64,000 nt of DNA from Chelativorans sp. ZYF759. Its GTDB lineage: Bacteria > Pseudomonadota > Alphaproteobacteria > Rhizobiales > Rhizobiaceae. The translations under genes were made by a program, and so were the position numbers. The stretch spans positions 72,380-136,379 of the forward strand of contig NZ_WVVV01000009.1 in the NCBI RefSeq assembly GCF_012911015.1, given 5' to 3'. Numbering within the stretch: position 1 is the first letter of the stretch; each line of letters begins with the position of its first letter. The notes below the pieces were generated by a model. It was not told the DNA's origin and made no database searches. It worked only from the letters and a program-made list of their open reading frames with translations. Below are positions 1 through 8,590 of this stretch, piece by piece.

Positions 1-91
1 GGGGGCGCCGGGGGCGCCCTCCGCTCCGCGACGCCTCAGCCTTCCCCTCTTCGATCCGCCGCGCCATCCCGGCCCGTCGCGCGCCCGCCAT

Positions 92-457
92 GTGCCCACA
101 CATTCCGCCCCGCGCATCTGCGTCCCGGGCGTCACGGAGCCGGCGCCGCTGCCGCCGCGGCCCTCGCCCGGCGATCGTGTCGGCGCCGAAGGCCTGACCC
201 GGCGCCTGGCGGCGCTCATTGCCGCGCTCGACGATCTGCCCGGGCAGGCCAGGCGGTATGTTCGGCTGAGCGCCCGGCGCCGTGCGGGGCCGGCGCCAAG
301 CCGCTTGCCGATCCGGCGGACCCGGCCGCCCGGCGGAAGGCTCGCCCGCTATGATCCCGCCGCCGCCCCTGTCGGCAACATCCGCGAGATCGACGAGATC
401 CTCGCCCATGCCCATGCGCTCGCCCTCCACGCGCTGGACAGGCCCGACACGTCCTGA
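92..457 (+). CDS. Conserved rhizobial hypothetical protein (5' end uncertain, possibly partial)
   Basis: The C-terminal half resembles an uncharacterised protein common in rhizobia: a helix with 'LTRRLAALIAALDDLPGQAR', a basic segment 'RRTRPPGGR', and a tail with 'EIDEILAHAHALALHAL' ending in 'PDTS'. The start given is a GTG. The frame stays open to the first base of the window, and known relatives (from memory) have a longer Pro/Arg-rich N-terminus, so the gene may begin upstream. No signal peptide, membrane segment or catalytic motif is visible. Function is unknown. Codon bias is strongly GC-rich like its neighbours. Confidence 0.5.
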   Translation: MPTHSAPRICVPGVTEPAPLPPRPSPGDRVGAEGLTRRLAALIAALDDLPGQARRYVRLSARRRAGPAPSRLPIRRTRPPGGRLARYDPAAAPVGNIREIDEILAHAHALALHALDRPDTS

Positions 458-566
458 GGCGCGGGCGAGGCCGCTTTCGGCGCGCCGGGCATCGGGGCAG
501 GCCGCCATGATCCGGCCTGCGACAATCCGTTCCGCCACCTCGTATTGCGTACATGCATAGATGCGC

Positions 567-586
567 ATATACGTTGATACGAATAT
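567..586. promoter_or_regulatory. Imperfect AT-rich palindrome upstream of the 601 gene
   Basis: ATATACGT and ACGAATAT flank a TGAT spacer, with 7 of 8 positions symmetric. It is the only AT-rich patch in this gap and lies 14 bp before the start codon, next to the ribosome binding site. It could be an operator for an ArsR/SmtB- or BigR-type repressor, but no regulator gene is adjacent, so this is tentative. Confidence 0.3.
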
Positions 587-600
587 TAATGGAGGATCCG

Positions 601-1818
601 ATGAGACTCGCTTCGCAGCCCAAGGGCGAACGCTATTCGCCGCTCTACTTCCTGTCCAGCCTCGGCGCCGGCGGTCTCGCCGTCTCCTTCTTCATGTATC
701 TGATGTGGATGACGCCGCGCCCCGGCCAGCCCATCCCAACTTTCGCCAGCCTGCTCGCCGCCTTCCAGGAGGGCGGCATGGCGATGCAGGCGATGATCGT
801 CGTCAGCCTTCTGGCCTTCCTCTATTTCGCCGTCACCCATGTGCGGCTCCTGGTCTGGAATCTGCGCCAGGCCGCGGCGTGGAAGCAGAGCGAGGCCTAT
901 GCGGCCTTTCGCCAGGGCAATGCCGAGAGCCAGTTGATGGTGGTGCCGCTGACGCTGGCCATGTCCGTCAATGTCGCCTTCATCGCGGGCGCGGTCTTCG
1001 TGCCCGGCCTGTGGGGCATCGCCGAATATCTCTTCCCCTTCGCCATTCTCGCCTTCGCGGCGATCGGCGTCCATGCGCTGCGCATCTTCACCGGCTTTCT
1101 CGGCCGCGTGCTGACGGAAGGCGGCTTTTCCTGCGCCAAGAACAATTCGCTGGGCCAGATGCTGTCGGTCTTCGCGCTCGCCATGGTCGGCGTCGGCTTT
1201 TCGGCTTCGGCCGCCATGAGCCAGAACCTCGTCACCTCGGCCATCGCCTTCATGGGTGCCGCATTCTTCGTCACGGCGGCGCTGGTCATGGGCGCCATCA
1301 TGCTGGTGCTCGGCTTCCGCGCCATGATGGAGAACAAGGCCGACAAGGAGACCGCGCCGACCCTGTGGATCGTCATTCCCTTCGTCACCGTGGCCGGCAT
1401 CGCGATCTACCGGCTCAACATGGCGCTGATGCATAATTTCGGCGTCGCATGGGCGCCGGGCTCGGTCTTTTCCTACCTCACCTTCCTGCTCGCCCTGCAG
1501 CTGGTCTTCGGCCTGATCGGCTATGCGGTGATGAAGCGCTTCGGCTATTTCGAGCACTACATCGCCGGCGAAGGCCGCTCGCCCGGGTCCTTCGCCCTGA
1601 TCTGCCCCGGCGTGGCGCTGTTCGTCTTCGCCAATTTCTTCATCAATCCGGGGCTGGTCGGCATCGGCCTGGTGGAGGCCTATTCGCCGGTCTATTTCGC
1701 GCTCTACCTGCCGCTGGTCGTGCTGCAGCTCAAGACCATCCAGGTCTACTGGAAGCTCAACGCCAAGCTGGTGGCCGAGGAGCCGAAAGTGCCGGCACGC
1801 ATGGTTCCCGCCGAATAG
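601..1818 (+). CDS. Polytopic inner-membrane protein, possibly TsoY-family
   Basis: This is a 405-aa protein with about ten hydrophobic segments and short loops, hence an integral membrane protein. From memory the sequence ('SPLYFLSSLGAGGLAVSFF' at the start, 'SPGSFALICPGVALFVFANF' near the C-terminus) resembles what is annotated as the TsoY family of (seleno)proteins, whose function is unknown. A single Cys in 'GGFSCAKNNS' (near residue 180) falls in a cytosolic-looking loop that may correspond to the Sec/Cys position of that family. ATG 601 is chosen over an upstream ATG at 553 because GGAGG lies at 591-595, five bases ahead. Tellurite or C4-dicarboxylate (TehA/SLAC1) carriers are an alternative. 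It stands alone, convergent with uvrB. Confidence 0.6.
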   Translation: MRLASQPKGERYSPLYFLSSLGAGGLAVSFFMYLMWMTPRPGQPIPTFASLLAAFQEGGMAMQAMIVVSLLAFLYFAVTHVRLLVWNLRQAAAWKQSEAYAAFRQGNAESQLMVVPLTLAMSVNVAFIAGAVFVPGLWGIAEYLFPFAILAFAAIGVHALRIFTGFLGRVLTEGGFSCAKNNSLGQMLSVFALAMVGVGFSASAAMSQNLVTSAIAFMGAAFFVTAALVMGAIMLVLGFRAMMENKADKETAPTLWIVIPFVTVAGIAIYRLNMALMHNFGVAWAPGSVFSYLTFLLALQLVFGLIGYAVMKRFGYFEHYIAGEGRSPGSFALICPGVALFVFANFFINPGLVGIGLVEAYSPVYFALYLPLVVLQLKTIQVYWKLNAKLVAEEPKVPARMVPAE

Positions 1819-1831
1819 GCGGGGAGATCGG

Positions 1832-1861
1832 GGCGCCGCGATGCTGAGGCATGGCGGCGCC
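1832..1861. terminator. Hairpin between convergent 601 gene and uvrB
   Basis: GGCGCCGC pairs with GCGGCGCC, with an inner ATGC-TGAG-GCAT stem-loop and one mismatch between the two stems. It is followed by TGCTCTTTTACC on the + strand. Its location in a 50-bp convergent gap suggests a bidirectional terminator. The T-tract is short and interrupted. Confidence 0.5.
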
Positions 1862-1868
1862 TGCTCTT

Positions 1869-4802
1869 TTACCGTCCGGGCCGTCCCGTCTTGCCGGGGC
1901 GGCGCTTCTTCTTGCGCTCGTCTGCCGGGTCCTCGTAGGAGCCGGCGCCGGCGCGGTGGCGCTTCACGATGGCCGGGTCCTCGGCCTGCGGTTTCGGCGG
2001 CACCGCCTTGCCGGTCGGCTTTTCGGTGCGCCCGACCGTCATCTCGTCCAGCGTGTTCTTGCGGAACAGCGTGTTGCCCGCCGGGGTGGCGTAATCGCCC
2101 GAGCGGCCCATGTCGTCGAGCTCCGGCTTGGCGAAGAGCGGGCCGCCCTGCGCGGCCTTCGGCTTCCCGCCGCGCCCCTTGGCCGCGTCGCGCCGGCTCT
2201 TCTGGGTGTTCTCCACGCCCACGTCGCGCGCCAGTGGGTCGTCGGCGATGGCGAGTTCCGTCTCCTGCAGCCGCTTGATCTCGTCGCGCAGCCTTGCCGC
2301 ACGCTCGAAGTCGAGATCGGCGGCGGCGTCGCGCATCTCCTTTTCCAGATGCTGGAGATGCGTCTTGAGATTGGCGCCCACCATCTCGCCCTTGCCGGTG
2401 ATGCCGGAGATGTCGGCGCGCACATGGTCGCGCTCGTAGACCGAATCCAGAATGTCGGAGATACGCGCCTTGACCGATTCCGGGGTGATGCCGTGGGCGG
2501 TGTTCCAGGCGACCTGCTTCTCGCGGCGGCGCGCGGTCTCGTCCATGGCGCGCTGCATCGATCCGGTGATCTTGTCGGCATAAAGGATCACCTTGCCGTC
2601 GACATTACGCGCCGCGCGGCCGATGGTTTGCACCAGCGATGTCTCCGAGCGCAGGAACCCTTCCTTGTCGGCGTCCAGGATCGCCACCAGCGCGCATTCG
2701 GGAATGTCGAGCCCCTCGCGCAGGAGGTTGATGCCGACCAGCACGTCGAAGGCGCCGAGCCTGAGATCGCGGATGATCTCGATGCGCTCCAGCGTGTCGA
2801 TGTCGGAATGCATGTAGCGCACGCGCACGCCCTGCTCATGCAGATATTCGGTCAGGTCCTCGGCCATGCGCTTGGTCAGGACGGTGCACAGTGTGCGGTA
2901 GCCCTTGGCCGCGGTCTCGCGGATCTCGCCCAGCACGTCGTCGACCTGCGCCTTGGCCGGGCGCACCTCGACCGGCGGGTCGATCAGGCCGGTCGGCCGG
3001 ATCACCTGTTCGGCGAACACGCCCCCCGCCTGCTCCATCTCCCAGTTGCCGGGGGTGGCCGAGACGGCGACCGAGAGCGGGCGCATGGCATCCCACTCCT
3101 CGAAGCGCAGCGGCCGGTTGTCCATGCAGGACGGCAGGCGGAAGCCGTATTCGGCCAGTGTCGCCTTGCGCCGGAAATCGCCGCGATACATGCCGCCGAT
3201 CTGCGGAATCGTGACGTGGCTCTCGTCGACGAAGACGATGGCGTTGTCGGGCACGTATTCGAACAGCGTCGGCGGCGGGTCGCCCGGACGGCGCCCGGTC
3301 AGATAGCGCGAATAGTTCTCGATGCCGGCGCAGGAGCCGGTCGCCTCCAGCATCTCGAGGTCGAAGCGCGTGCGCTGTTCCAGCCGCTGGGCTTCCAGCA
3401 GCCGGCCCGCCTTCTCCAGCTCGACCAGCCGGTGCTTCAGCTCTTCCTTGATCGACTTGGTGGCCTGGTTCAGCGTCGGCCGCGGCGTCACGTAGTGCGA
3501 GTTGGCGTAGATCTTGACGCTCTTCAGCTCGCCCGTCTTTTGGCCAGTCAGCGGGTCGAATTCGGTGATCTGCTCGATCTCGTCGCCGAACAGCGAGACG
3601 CGCCAGGCTGCGTCTTCCAAGTGGGCGGGGAAGATCTCGATCGTGTCGCCGCGCACGCGGAACGAGCCGCGCGCGAAGCCGGCATCGGCGCGCTTGTATT
3701 GCTGCGCCACGAGATCGGCCAGCAGCTGGCGCTGGTCGATGCGGTCGCCGACCTCCATCTGGAAGGTCATGGCGGTGTAGGTCTCGACCGAGCCGATACC
3801 GTAGATGCAGGACACCGAGGCGACGATGATGACGTCGTCGCGCTCCAGCAGCGAGCGCGTGGCCGAGTGGCGCATGCGGTCGATCTGCTCGTTGATCGAG
3901 GATTCCTTCTCGATATAGGTGTCCGAGCGCGGCACGTAGGCCTCGGGCTGGTAGTAGTCGTAATAGGAGACGAAATACTCCACCGCATTGTCGGGGAAGA
4001 AGTTCTTGAACTCCGAATAGAGCTGCGCGGCCAGCGTCTTGTTGGGCGCCAGGATGAGGGCCGGGCGCTGCGTCTCCTCGATCACCTTGGCCATGGTGAA
4101 GGTCTTGCCCGAGCCGGTGACGCCGAGCAGCACCTGGGTGCGCTCGTTCTCGTCGATGCCGGCGACGAGATCGGCGATGGCGCGCGGCTGGTCGCCGGCT
4201 GGCTGGTATTCGGTCTGCATCCTGAAGGGGATGCCCCCTTCCGATTTCTGCGGCCGTTCGGGCCGGTGCGGCACCCAGCCATCGCCCTTCAGATTGGGGT
4301 CGCCGCTTTCGATCAGCCGCGAGAGCGCCGCCACCGTGGCGGTGACGCCGGAATTGTCGAGGCCGGCCGCATCCTCCAGCGCGATGTCCATGCCGGCCAC
4401 CGGATTGAGGCCGGCCGCGGCGCGTTCTTTCGGCGAGGCCGCGCCGCCCATCGAGGTGCCGCGCGCGGTCTTGCTCGGCGCGGCGGATCGGGCGGGGATC
4501 TTCTTGGCGGGCTTGGCCTTTTCACCCCCTCCCGTCGCTGCGCGACGACCTCCCCCATCGGAGGGGGAGGTGGAGCGAGCCGCGCCGCGCTCACCCGACC
4601 CTCGATGGGGAGGGTCGGACCCAAGGTCCGGGGAGGGGTGCTCGGCCTCGGCGGCGATCTGGCGCGCCCAGTCGGAAACCGGGCCCGTCAGCGGCGCGCC
4701 TTCGAAATCGGCTTGCGGCGCTTCCCCGAAGCCGGAGGTTTCGGCGTCGGAAGCGTCGCGGCCGTTCTGCCGCGCGGGGGTCTTGCTCGATCGGGATGTC
4801 AT
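1869..4802 (-). CDS. uvrB: UvrABC excinuclease subunit B
   Basis: UvrB is the helicase-like damage-verification subunit of nucleotide excision repair. It is loaded on DNA by UvrA and recruits UvrC. The 977-aa product has a Walker A '[12 protein letters not shown]' near residue 227, the beta-hairpin region '[12 protein letters not shown]', helicase motifs ('[10 protein letters not shown]', 'QTIGRAARN') and a C-terminal UVR motif ('[14 protein letters not shown]'). It is about 300 aa longer than the E. coli protein. The extra length is an Ala/Pro-rich N-terminal extension of about 195 aa and a basic C-terminal tail ending in a Lys/Arg-rich stretch. ATG 4802 is preferred to a TTG at 4811. Residues about 55-95 are encoded by a palindromic repeat (see the repeat entry). 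It is transcribed alone. Confidence 0.96.
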   Translation of the reverse strand: MTSRSSKTPARQNGRDASDAETSGFGEAPQADFEGAPLTGPVSDWARQIAAEAEHPSPDLGSDPPHRGSGERGAARSTSPSDGGGRRAATGGGEKAKPAKKIPARSAAPSKTARGTSMGGAASPKERAAAGLNPVAGMDIALEDAAGLDNSGVTATVAALSRLIESGDPNLKGDGWVPHRPERPQKSEGGIPFRMQTEYQPAGDQPRAIADLVAGIDENERTQVLLGVTGSGKTFTMAKVIEETQRPALILAPNKTLAAQLYSEFKNFFPDNAVEYFVSYYDYYQPEAYVPRSDTYIEKESSINEQIDRMRHSATRSLLERDDVIIVASVSCIYGIGSVETYTAMTFQMEVGDRIDQRQLLADLVAQQYKRADAGFARGSFRVRGDTIEIFPAHLEDAAWRVSLFGDEIEQITEFDPLTGQKTGELKSVKIYANSHYVTPRPTLNQATKSIKEELKHRLVELEKAGRLLEAQRLEQRTRFDLEMLEATGSCAGIENYSRYLTGRRPGDPPPTLFEYVPDNAIVFVDESHVTIPQIGGMYRGDFRRKATLAEYGFRLPSCMDNRPLRFEEWDAMRPLSVAVSATPGNWEMEQAGGVFAEQVIRPTGLIDPPVEVRPAKAQVDDVLGEIRETAAKGYRTLCTVLTKRMAEDLTEYLHEQGVRVRYMHSDIDTLERIEIIRDLRLGAFDVLVGINLLREGLDIPECALVAILDADKEGFLRSETSLVQTIGRAARNVDGKVILYADKITGSMQRAMDETARRREKQVAWNTAHGITPESVKARISDILDSVYERDHVRADISGITGKGEMVGANLKTHLQHLEKEMRDAAADLDFERAARLRDEIKRLQETELAIADDPLARDVGVENTQKSRRDAAKGRGGKPKAAQGGPLFAKPELDDMGRSGDYATPAGNTLFRKNTLDEMTVGRTEKPTGKAVPPKPQAEDPAIVKRHRAGAGSYEDPADERKKKRRPGKTGRPGR
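4519..4640. repeat. Rhizobial-type GC-rich palindromic repeat inserted in-frame in uvrB
   Basis: About 122 bp consist of nested inverted repeats: CCCTCCCG, GTCGCTGCGCGAC, CCTCCCCCATCGGAGGGGGAGG (22 bp, interrupted here by the CATC loop) and ACCCTCGATGGGGAGGGT, closing with GGTCCGGGGAGGGGTG. The composition and layout are those of palindromic units usually found between genes in Mesorhizobium-like genomes. Here the unit lies wholly inside uvrB and is read through as about 40 Gly/Ser/Pro/Arg-rich residues in the poorly conserved N-terminal extension. Only one copy is visible in this window. Confidence 0.7.
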
Positions 4803-4889
4803 CGCGGGCAATATGGAGAGGCTTCGCGGCGATTGGAAGGCCGGTCGGCGCGCGGCGATCGATTTGCCGACCCTCCTGACGGGGCGTTG

Positions 4890-5417
4890 TCAGGAGCGCG
4901 CGATGTCTTTGGGTCGGAGAAAATGCGTCAGCCGCGCCGCGGCCGGAGCCAGACCGTCCCATTCCCCCTGCCATTCGAACCGTGCCAGCGCGGCCGTGGG
5001 AAATTTTGCCCGCATCTGCCGCAGCGCGGAAGGATCGGACTGCACGCTCGCCAGCATCGTTGCGAACTCCTCCATCCCCGGATTGTGGCCCACCACGAGC
5101 AGTGTCCCGATCTGCCCCGGCGTCTCGCTCACGAGGGACAGCAGGTCGTCCGGGCCCGCCATGTAGAGCCGGTCCGGAAAGACGGCCTCGGGAAGGTCGG
5201 GCAGGCATGGCGCCGCCAGCGTCCAGGTGGCCCGGGTCCTTGCCGCCGGCGAGACGATGACAAGGTCAGGCAGCCAGCCCCGGCGCGCCATCTCTTCTCC
5301 CATCAGCGGCGCGGCCTTCAGTCCGCGCGGCGCGAGCGGCCGGTCGAAATCGGCAAGTCCGGCATCGTCCCAGCTGGATTTGGCGTGGCGCAGGAGGAGG
5401 AGCGTGCGCGTCGCCAT
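4890..5417 (-). CDS. SixA-like histidine phosphatase
   Basis: This is a 175-aa histidine phosphatase (phosphoglycerate-mutase fold) of the short SixA branch, which in E. coli removes phosphate from phospho-His domains. The catalytic 'LRHAKSSW' (Arg10-His11) is at the N-terminus. The second conserved patch 'VSPAARTRATW' and the late His in 'VVGHNPGMEEFA' complete the active site. No signal peptide is present, so it is cytosolic. It sits 87 bp upstream of uvrB on the same strand but with its own context. In alphaproteobacteria the physiological target is generally unknown. Confidence 0.88.
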   Translation of the reverse strand: MATRTLLLLRHAKSSWDDAGLADFDRPLAPRGLKAAPLMGEEMARRGWLPDLVIVSPAARTRATWTLAAPCLPDLPEAVFPDRLYMAGPDDLLSLVSETPGQIGTLLVVGHNPGMEEFATMLASVQSDPSALRQMRAKFPTAALARFEWQGEWDGLAPAAARLTHFLRPKDIARS

Positions 5418-5564
5418 TCAGCGGCGGGTCCGCGGCTGGGCCGGACATAATCCCGATGGGGCGTGGTGCCGAGACATCGGCGCAGGATGATCTTTCATGG
5501 CGCGTCCCGCAAGCCACCGCCTCGCCGTGCGTTGGCGCGCATTGCGCCTGCTTGTCGCAGGGGC

Positions 5565-6107
5565 ATGTCGCCGGTAGCCAGCCATCCGGCACCCGACTAT
5601 GGTCGCGACAACTTCACGCATGACGCGCTGGTTGCCCGATTGGAAAATCGCCTGAGACGCATCGCCCTCGCTGGCGCCTTCATGGCGATGGCCGCGCTTG
5701 TCTTCGCGATCCCGGTCCATCACGGCCACATGCTTCAGATGCAGTTGGCGCAGGTCGGGGGCGCGGCCGAAAAGCCCGCCAGCCCGACCGATGAGCCGCA
5801 CGCGCATCATCATGTTCGTCATGCGGCCGGCCACGACCACGGGGCGCATGTCCATCATCACGCCGCCGCCGATGATGCTCAGTCCGCTGGCGCGGATCAC
5901 GAGGCGGACCATTCCAGCCACGACATGCCGCGCTGTCCGGTCTGCAGCCTCGCCAAGGCGGCCACGGCCCTGGTGGCACCGGACCCCGTCATCCTGTCTG
6001 GCCGTGTCCGATACCAGGCACCCCTGCCGGTCGCCGATGCCGTCGAGCGACCGTCTTCGCAGCATTTCAGCCCAGTCCAGCCCCGCGCTCCGCCGATCGT
6101 GGCCTGA
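5565..6107 (+). CDS. His-rich membrane-anchored protein, DUF2946-like, probable metal binding
   Basis: The protein is about 180 aa with one hydrophobic segment ('LAGAFMAMAALVFAIP') followed by an exported-looking stretch with many His clusters (HAHHHVRH, HDHGAHVHHH, DHSSHD) and a 'CPVCSLAKA' motif. This His-rich, CxxC layout resembles DUF2946 proteins encoded with copper genes. I chose ATG 5565 because CAGGGG lies just before it; longer in-frame starts exist back to 5463. Its position directly before the ycnI-like and copCD genes suggests a periplasmic copper-buffering role (inference). The C-terminal quarter after the CxxC is low complexity. Confidence 0.62.
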   Translation: MSPVASHPAPDYGRDNFTHDALVARLENRLRRIALAGAFMAMAALVFAIPVHHGHMLQMQLAQVGGAAEKPASPTDEPHAHHHVRHAAGHDHGAHVHHHAAADDAQSAGADHEADHSSHDMPRCPVCSLAKAATALVAPDPVILSGRVRYQAPLPVADAVERPSSQHFSPVQPRAPPIVA

Positions 6108-6158
6108 GCAACGGCGCTTCGCGCGCCGCCAGACCACATCAATTTATCGGAGACTGTC

Positions 6159-6683
6159 ATGATCAGAACGATCACTTCGGCTGCGCTGTGCGCGGCCTTC
6201 CTCGGCCTGTCCGCAAATGCCCTGCACGCCCATGCCACGCTGGAGGTCCAGCAGGCGCCCGCCAATTCCTACTACAAGGTCGTCCTGCGCACGCCCCATG
6301 GCTGCAGCGGCTCTCCCACCATCGCGGTCCGGCTGCAGATTCCCGAAGGCGTCACTGGTGCCAAGCCGCAGCCCAAATGGGGCTGGGAAGTCGAAGCGGT
6401 GACGGAAGAGCTGGCCGAGCCGATCACCGACAGCCACGGCAACACCATCACGACCCGTGTGTCGGAAATCCACTGGACGGGCGGTCGTCTGCTCGACGCG
6501 CATTATGACGAGTTCGTCGTCCGTGTCCGGCTGCCGAACACACCTGGCGAGACGGTCTATTTCCCCGCCGTGCAGGAATGTGAGGAAGGCGCCGATCGCT
6601 GGATCGAGATCCCGGCCGAAGGCCAGAGCGCCCGCGACCTGGACTATCCCGCGCCCCGGGTGACGCTCACCGCACCCAATTGA
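6159..6683 (+). CDS. YcnI-family (DUF1775) periplasmic copper-binding protein
   Basis: This 174-aa secreted protein has a signal peptide (residues 1-24) whose predicted cleavage leaves 'HATLEV', so the mature chain begins with His. YcnI proteins bind Cu(II) through that N-terminal His plus a Glu and a nearby Trp. A 'KWGWEVE' segment and the conserved 'TPHGCSGSPT' and 'GGRLLDAHYDEF' blocks are present. Known family members act with YcnJ (CopC-CopD) in copper uptake or handling. Here the copCD fusion follows 54 bp downstream, separated by a hairpin. Confidence 0.9.
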   Translation: MIRTITSAALCAAFLGLSANALHAHATLEVQQAPANSYYKVVLRTPHGCSGSPTIAVRLQIPEGVTGAKPQPKWGWEVEAVTEELAEPITDSHGNTITTRVSEIHWTGGRLLDAHYDEFVVRVRLPNTPGETVYFPAVQECEEGADRWIEIPAEGQSARDLDYPAPRVTLTAPN

Positions 6684-6689
6684 CGGCGG

Positions 6690-6718
6690 ACGGAGCGGCG
6701 TTTCGTGCGCCGCTCCGT
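6690..6718. terminator. Strong hairpin between ycnI-like gene and copCD
   Basis: ACGGAGCGGCG pairs perfectly (11 bp) with CGCCGCTCCGT across a TTTCGTG loop and is followed by TTCACG. It lies after the ycnI-like stop and before the copCD ribosome binding site (GGAGGA at 6727). A weak terminator or mRNA-stabilising attenuator would make copCD expression lower than that of the binding protein. There is no long U-tract. Confidence 0.5.
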
Positions 6719-6737
6719 TTCACGCTGGAGGACCGAC

Positions 6738-8420
6738 ATGCGCTGCCCTCTCCGTGTCGCAAGCCTGCTGCTTTTCCTGGTGCTGGCGCTTGCGCCGCGC
6801 CTTGCCCTGGCGCATGCGGTGCTGCTCGAAACCGAGCCTTCCGCGGATAGCGTCCTTGATGTCGCGCCGGACCGGATCACCATCGGCTTCAACGAGGCCG
6901 TGCGGCCCGTGATCTTTCGCCTGCTCGACGCGTCGGGCCGAACGCTTGCCGACACGGATGCCGCCCGTGCCATCGACCAGCGGGTCGCGTTGCCCCTCGA
7001 CGGTGAACTGCCCGCAGGCGGGTACATCGTGACCTGGCGGGTCATTTCCGCCGACTCGCATCCGGTCGGCGGCTCCTTCCGCTTCGCTGTCGGTGCGTTT
7101 CCCGAAGCGTGGTCGGGCGAGGCTGTGCCCGCCGCCCAGCAGGAAGCGCGCGGCTGGGTCGTGGCCGCTGCCGGCTTCAGGGCAATCTATCTCGCTGCTT
7201 TGCTGGTGGCGGCCGGTGGCGCCTGGTTCGCTATCCTCGTGGCCCGCGACCAGCATGAAGTGACAGCCCATGCATCGCGGGTCGTCCGCGTCGCCGCCAT
7301 CACGGGCGGAATTGCGGGCCTGATCGGCATCTACCTTCAGGGCGGCTTGCTGCTGGCGGCGGCTCCCTCGGAGATGCTGAGCCCTTCGCTCTGGATCGCC
7401 AGCCTGGCGACGCCGATCGGCGGGGCGCTCTTGGCCAGCGCGGTCATGCTCTTCTTCCTGGCGGCGACATGCCGCCGCGCCGCGCCAGGTCAGGCGGCGG
7501 CGATCGTGGCGCTGCTGGCGATGCTGCCGCTCGGCATGGCGGGCCATGCGGCGACGTCGGAACCGCGCTTGCTGACCGCGCCCGCCGTCATGCTGCACGT
7601 CGTCGTGGCTGCCTTCTGGGTCGGATCGCTGCCGCCCCTGCTCTTTGCGGTTCGCCGGCTTCCAACCGGCACGGCAGCGCGCCTGCTGGAACGCTTTTCC
7701 GGCCGCGCGGTCGTCGCCGTCGTCCTGCTGGTCGCGGCGGGCACGGTCCTCGGCGTCCTTCAGATGCGCGGTCTGGCCGCGCTCTGGCAGACGAGTTACG
7801 GTCTCGTGTTGGCCGCCAAGCTGGCTCTCGTCGCCGGCCTGATGTCGATCGCCATCCAGAACAAGGCTGGCCTGACGCATCTGCTGGCGGCAGGCGACGC
7901 TTCGGCGGCCCGCCGGCTGATCCGCAATATCCGCCTCGAGATCGGGCTGGTCGGCATGGTCATGGTTCTCACCGCCCTGCTCGGCTTCAATACGCCGCCG
8001 CGCGGGCTGTCGGCGACCGTTCATGATGAGATGTCCGGTCATGGCCATGACCATGGGCACAGCCATGAGCACGGCCATTCTCAAGACCACGACCAGCCCT
8101 CCGTGATTGTCCGGGAACTGACGGTCCGCGGCACGACGGCGGTGATGCGGCTGTCGCCCGCGCGAGCGGGTCGCAACACGATGTCCGTTGCGCTGCGGGG
8201 CGCGGACGGCAATCCGATCGAGGCACTTGAGGTCGAGGCACGGATTTCCGCGGCCGAACTGGGCATCGAGGCTGCGACGCGCCAGCTCGCGCCCGGCGAC
8301 GATGACTACGCGCTGACGACGTCCGACATGGCGATCGGCGGCACGTGGCAGATCCGTATCGATGCGCTGGTGACGGATTTCGACAAGCCGATCTTCGGCT
8401 TCGAGGTGGAGATCGACTAG
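6738..8420 (+). CDS. CopC-CopD fusion, copper transport protein (YcnJ-like)
   Basis: This 560-aa fusion has three parts. A signal peptide is followed by a CopC cupredoxin-like domain (residues 26-120) whose mature N-terminus would be His26 ('HAVLLETEP') and which includes 'DSHPVGGSFRF'. A CopD membrane domain of about eight helices spans roughly 150-430. A soluble C-terminal beta-domain of about 115 aa completes it. Between CopD and the last domain lies a His-rich linker, HGHDHGHSHEHGH. YcnJ/CopCD proteins move copper across the inner membrane. ATG 6738 follows GGAGGA at 6727 and is preferred to the longer frame from 6705. It closes the copper gene set. Confidence 0.9.
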   Translation: MRCPLRVASLLLFLVLALAPRLALAHAVLLETEPSADSVLDVAPDRITIGFNEAVRPVIFRLLDASGRTLADTDAARAIDQRVALPLDGELPAGGYIVTWRVISADSHPVGGSFRFAVGAFPEAWSGEAVPAAQQEARGWVVAAAGFRAIYLAALLVAAGGAWFAILVARDQHEVTAHASRVVRVAAITGGIAGLIGIYLQGGLLLAAAPSEMLSPSLWIASLATPIGGALLASAVMLFFLAATCRRAAPGQAAAIVALLAMLPLGMAGHAATSEPRLLTAPAVMLHVVVAAFWVGSLPPLLFAVRRLPTGTAARLLERFSGRAVVAVVLLVAAGTVLGVLQMRGLAALWQTSYGLVLAAKLALVAGLMSIAIQNKAGLTHLLAAGDASAARRLIRNIRLEIGLVGMVMVLTALLGFNTPPRGLSATVHDEMSGHGHDHGHSHEHGHSQDHDQPSVIVRELTVRGTTAVMRLSPARAGRNTMSVALRGADGNPIEALEVEARISAAELGIEAATRQLAPGDDDYALTTSDMAIGGTWQIRIDALVTDFDKPIFGFEVEID

Positions 8421-8504
8421 CCGTGATGTCGGCGATTGTTGGCTGACCGGCAGGCCCGGCCTGGGCGAGGCTCTCCGGCGCGACCGGGCCACGGCCATAT
8501 TGAC

Positions 8505-8520
8505 TAATGTAATAACATTA
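8505..8520. promoter_or_regulatory. Probable Zur box
   Basis: TAATGT-AATA-ACATTA is an inverted repeat with perfect 6-bp arms and the TAATGT/ACATTA pattern typical of zinc-uptake-regulator sites. It lies 70 bp before the COG0523 GTPase start in an otherwise GC-rich gap. COG0523 genes in many bacteria are derepressed by Zur under zinc limitation. No zur gene is in the window, so the assignment rests on motif and context. Confidence 0.65.
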
Positions 8521-8590
8521 CGTATCTCGCTCTGAGATCGGGCGGTGGCCCTTCGGGATGCCGCACGACCTTTTTCCGAAAGCGAGGCTC

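Noticed and set aside
1851-5450. A 1199-aa open frame on the + strand across uvrB and the phosphatase gene
   Set aside because: It is the antisense shadow of uvrB in GC-rich DNA; its translation is His/Arg/Leu-rich low complexity with no domain, while the minus strand encodes clear UvrB motifs.
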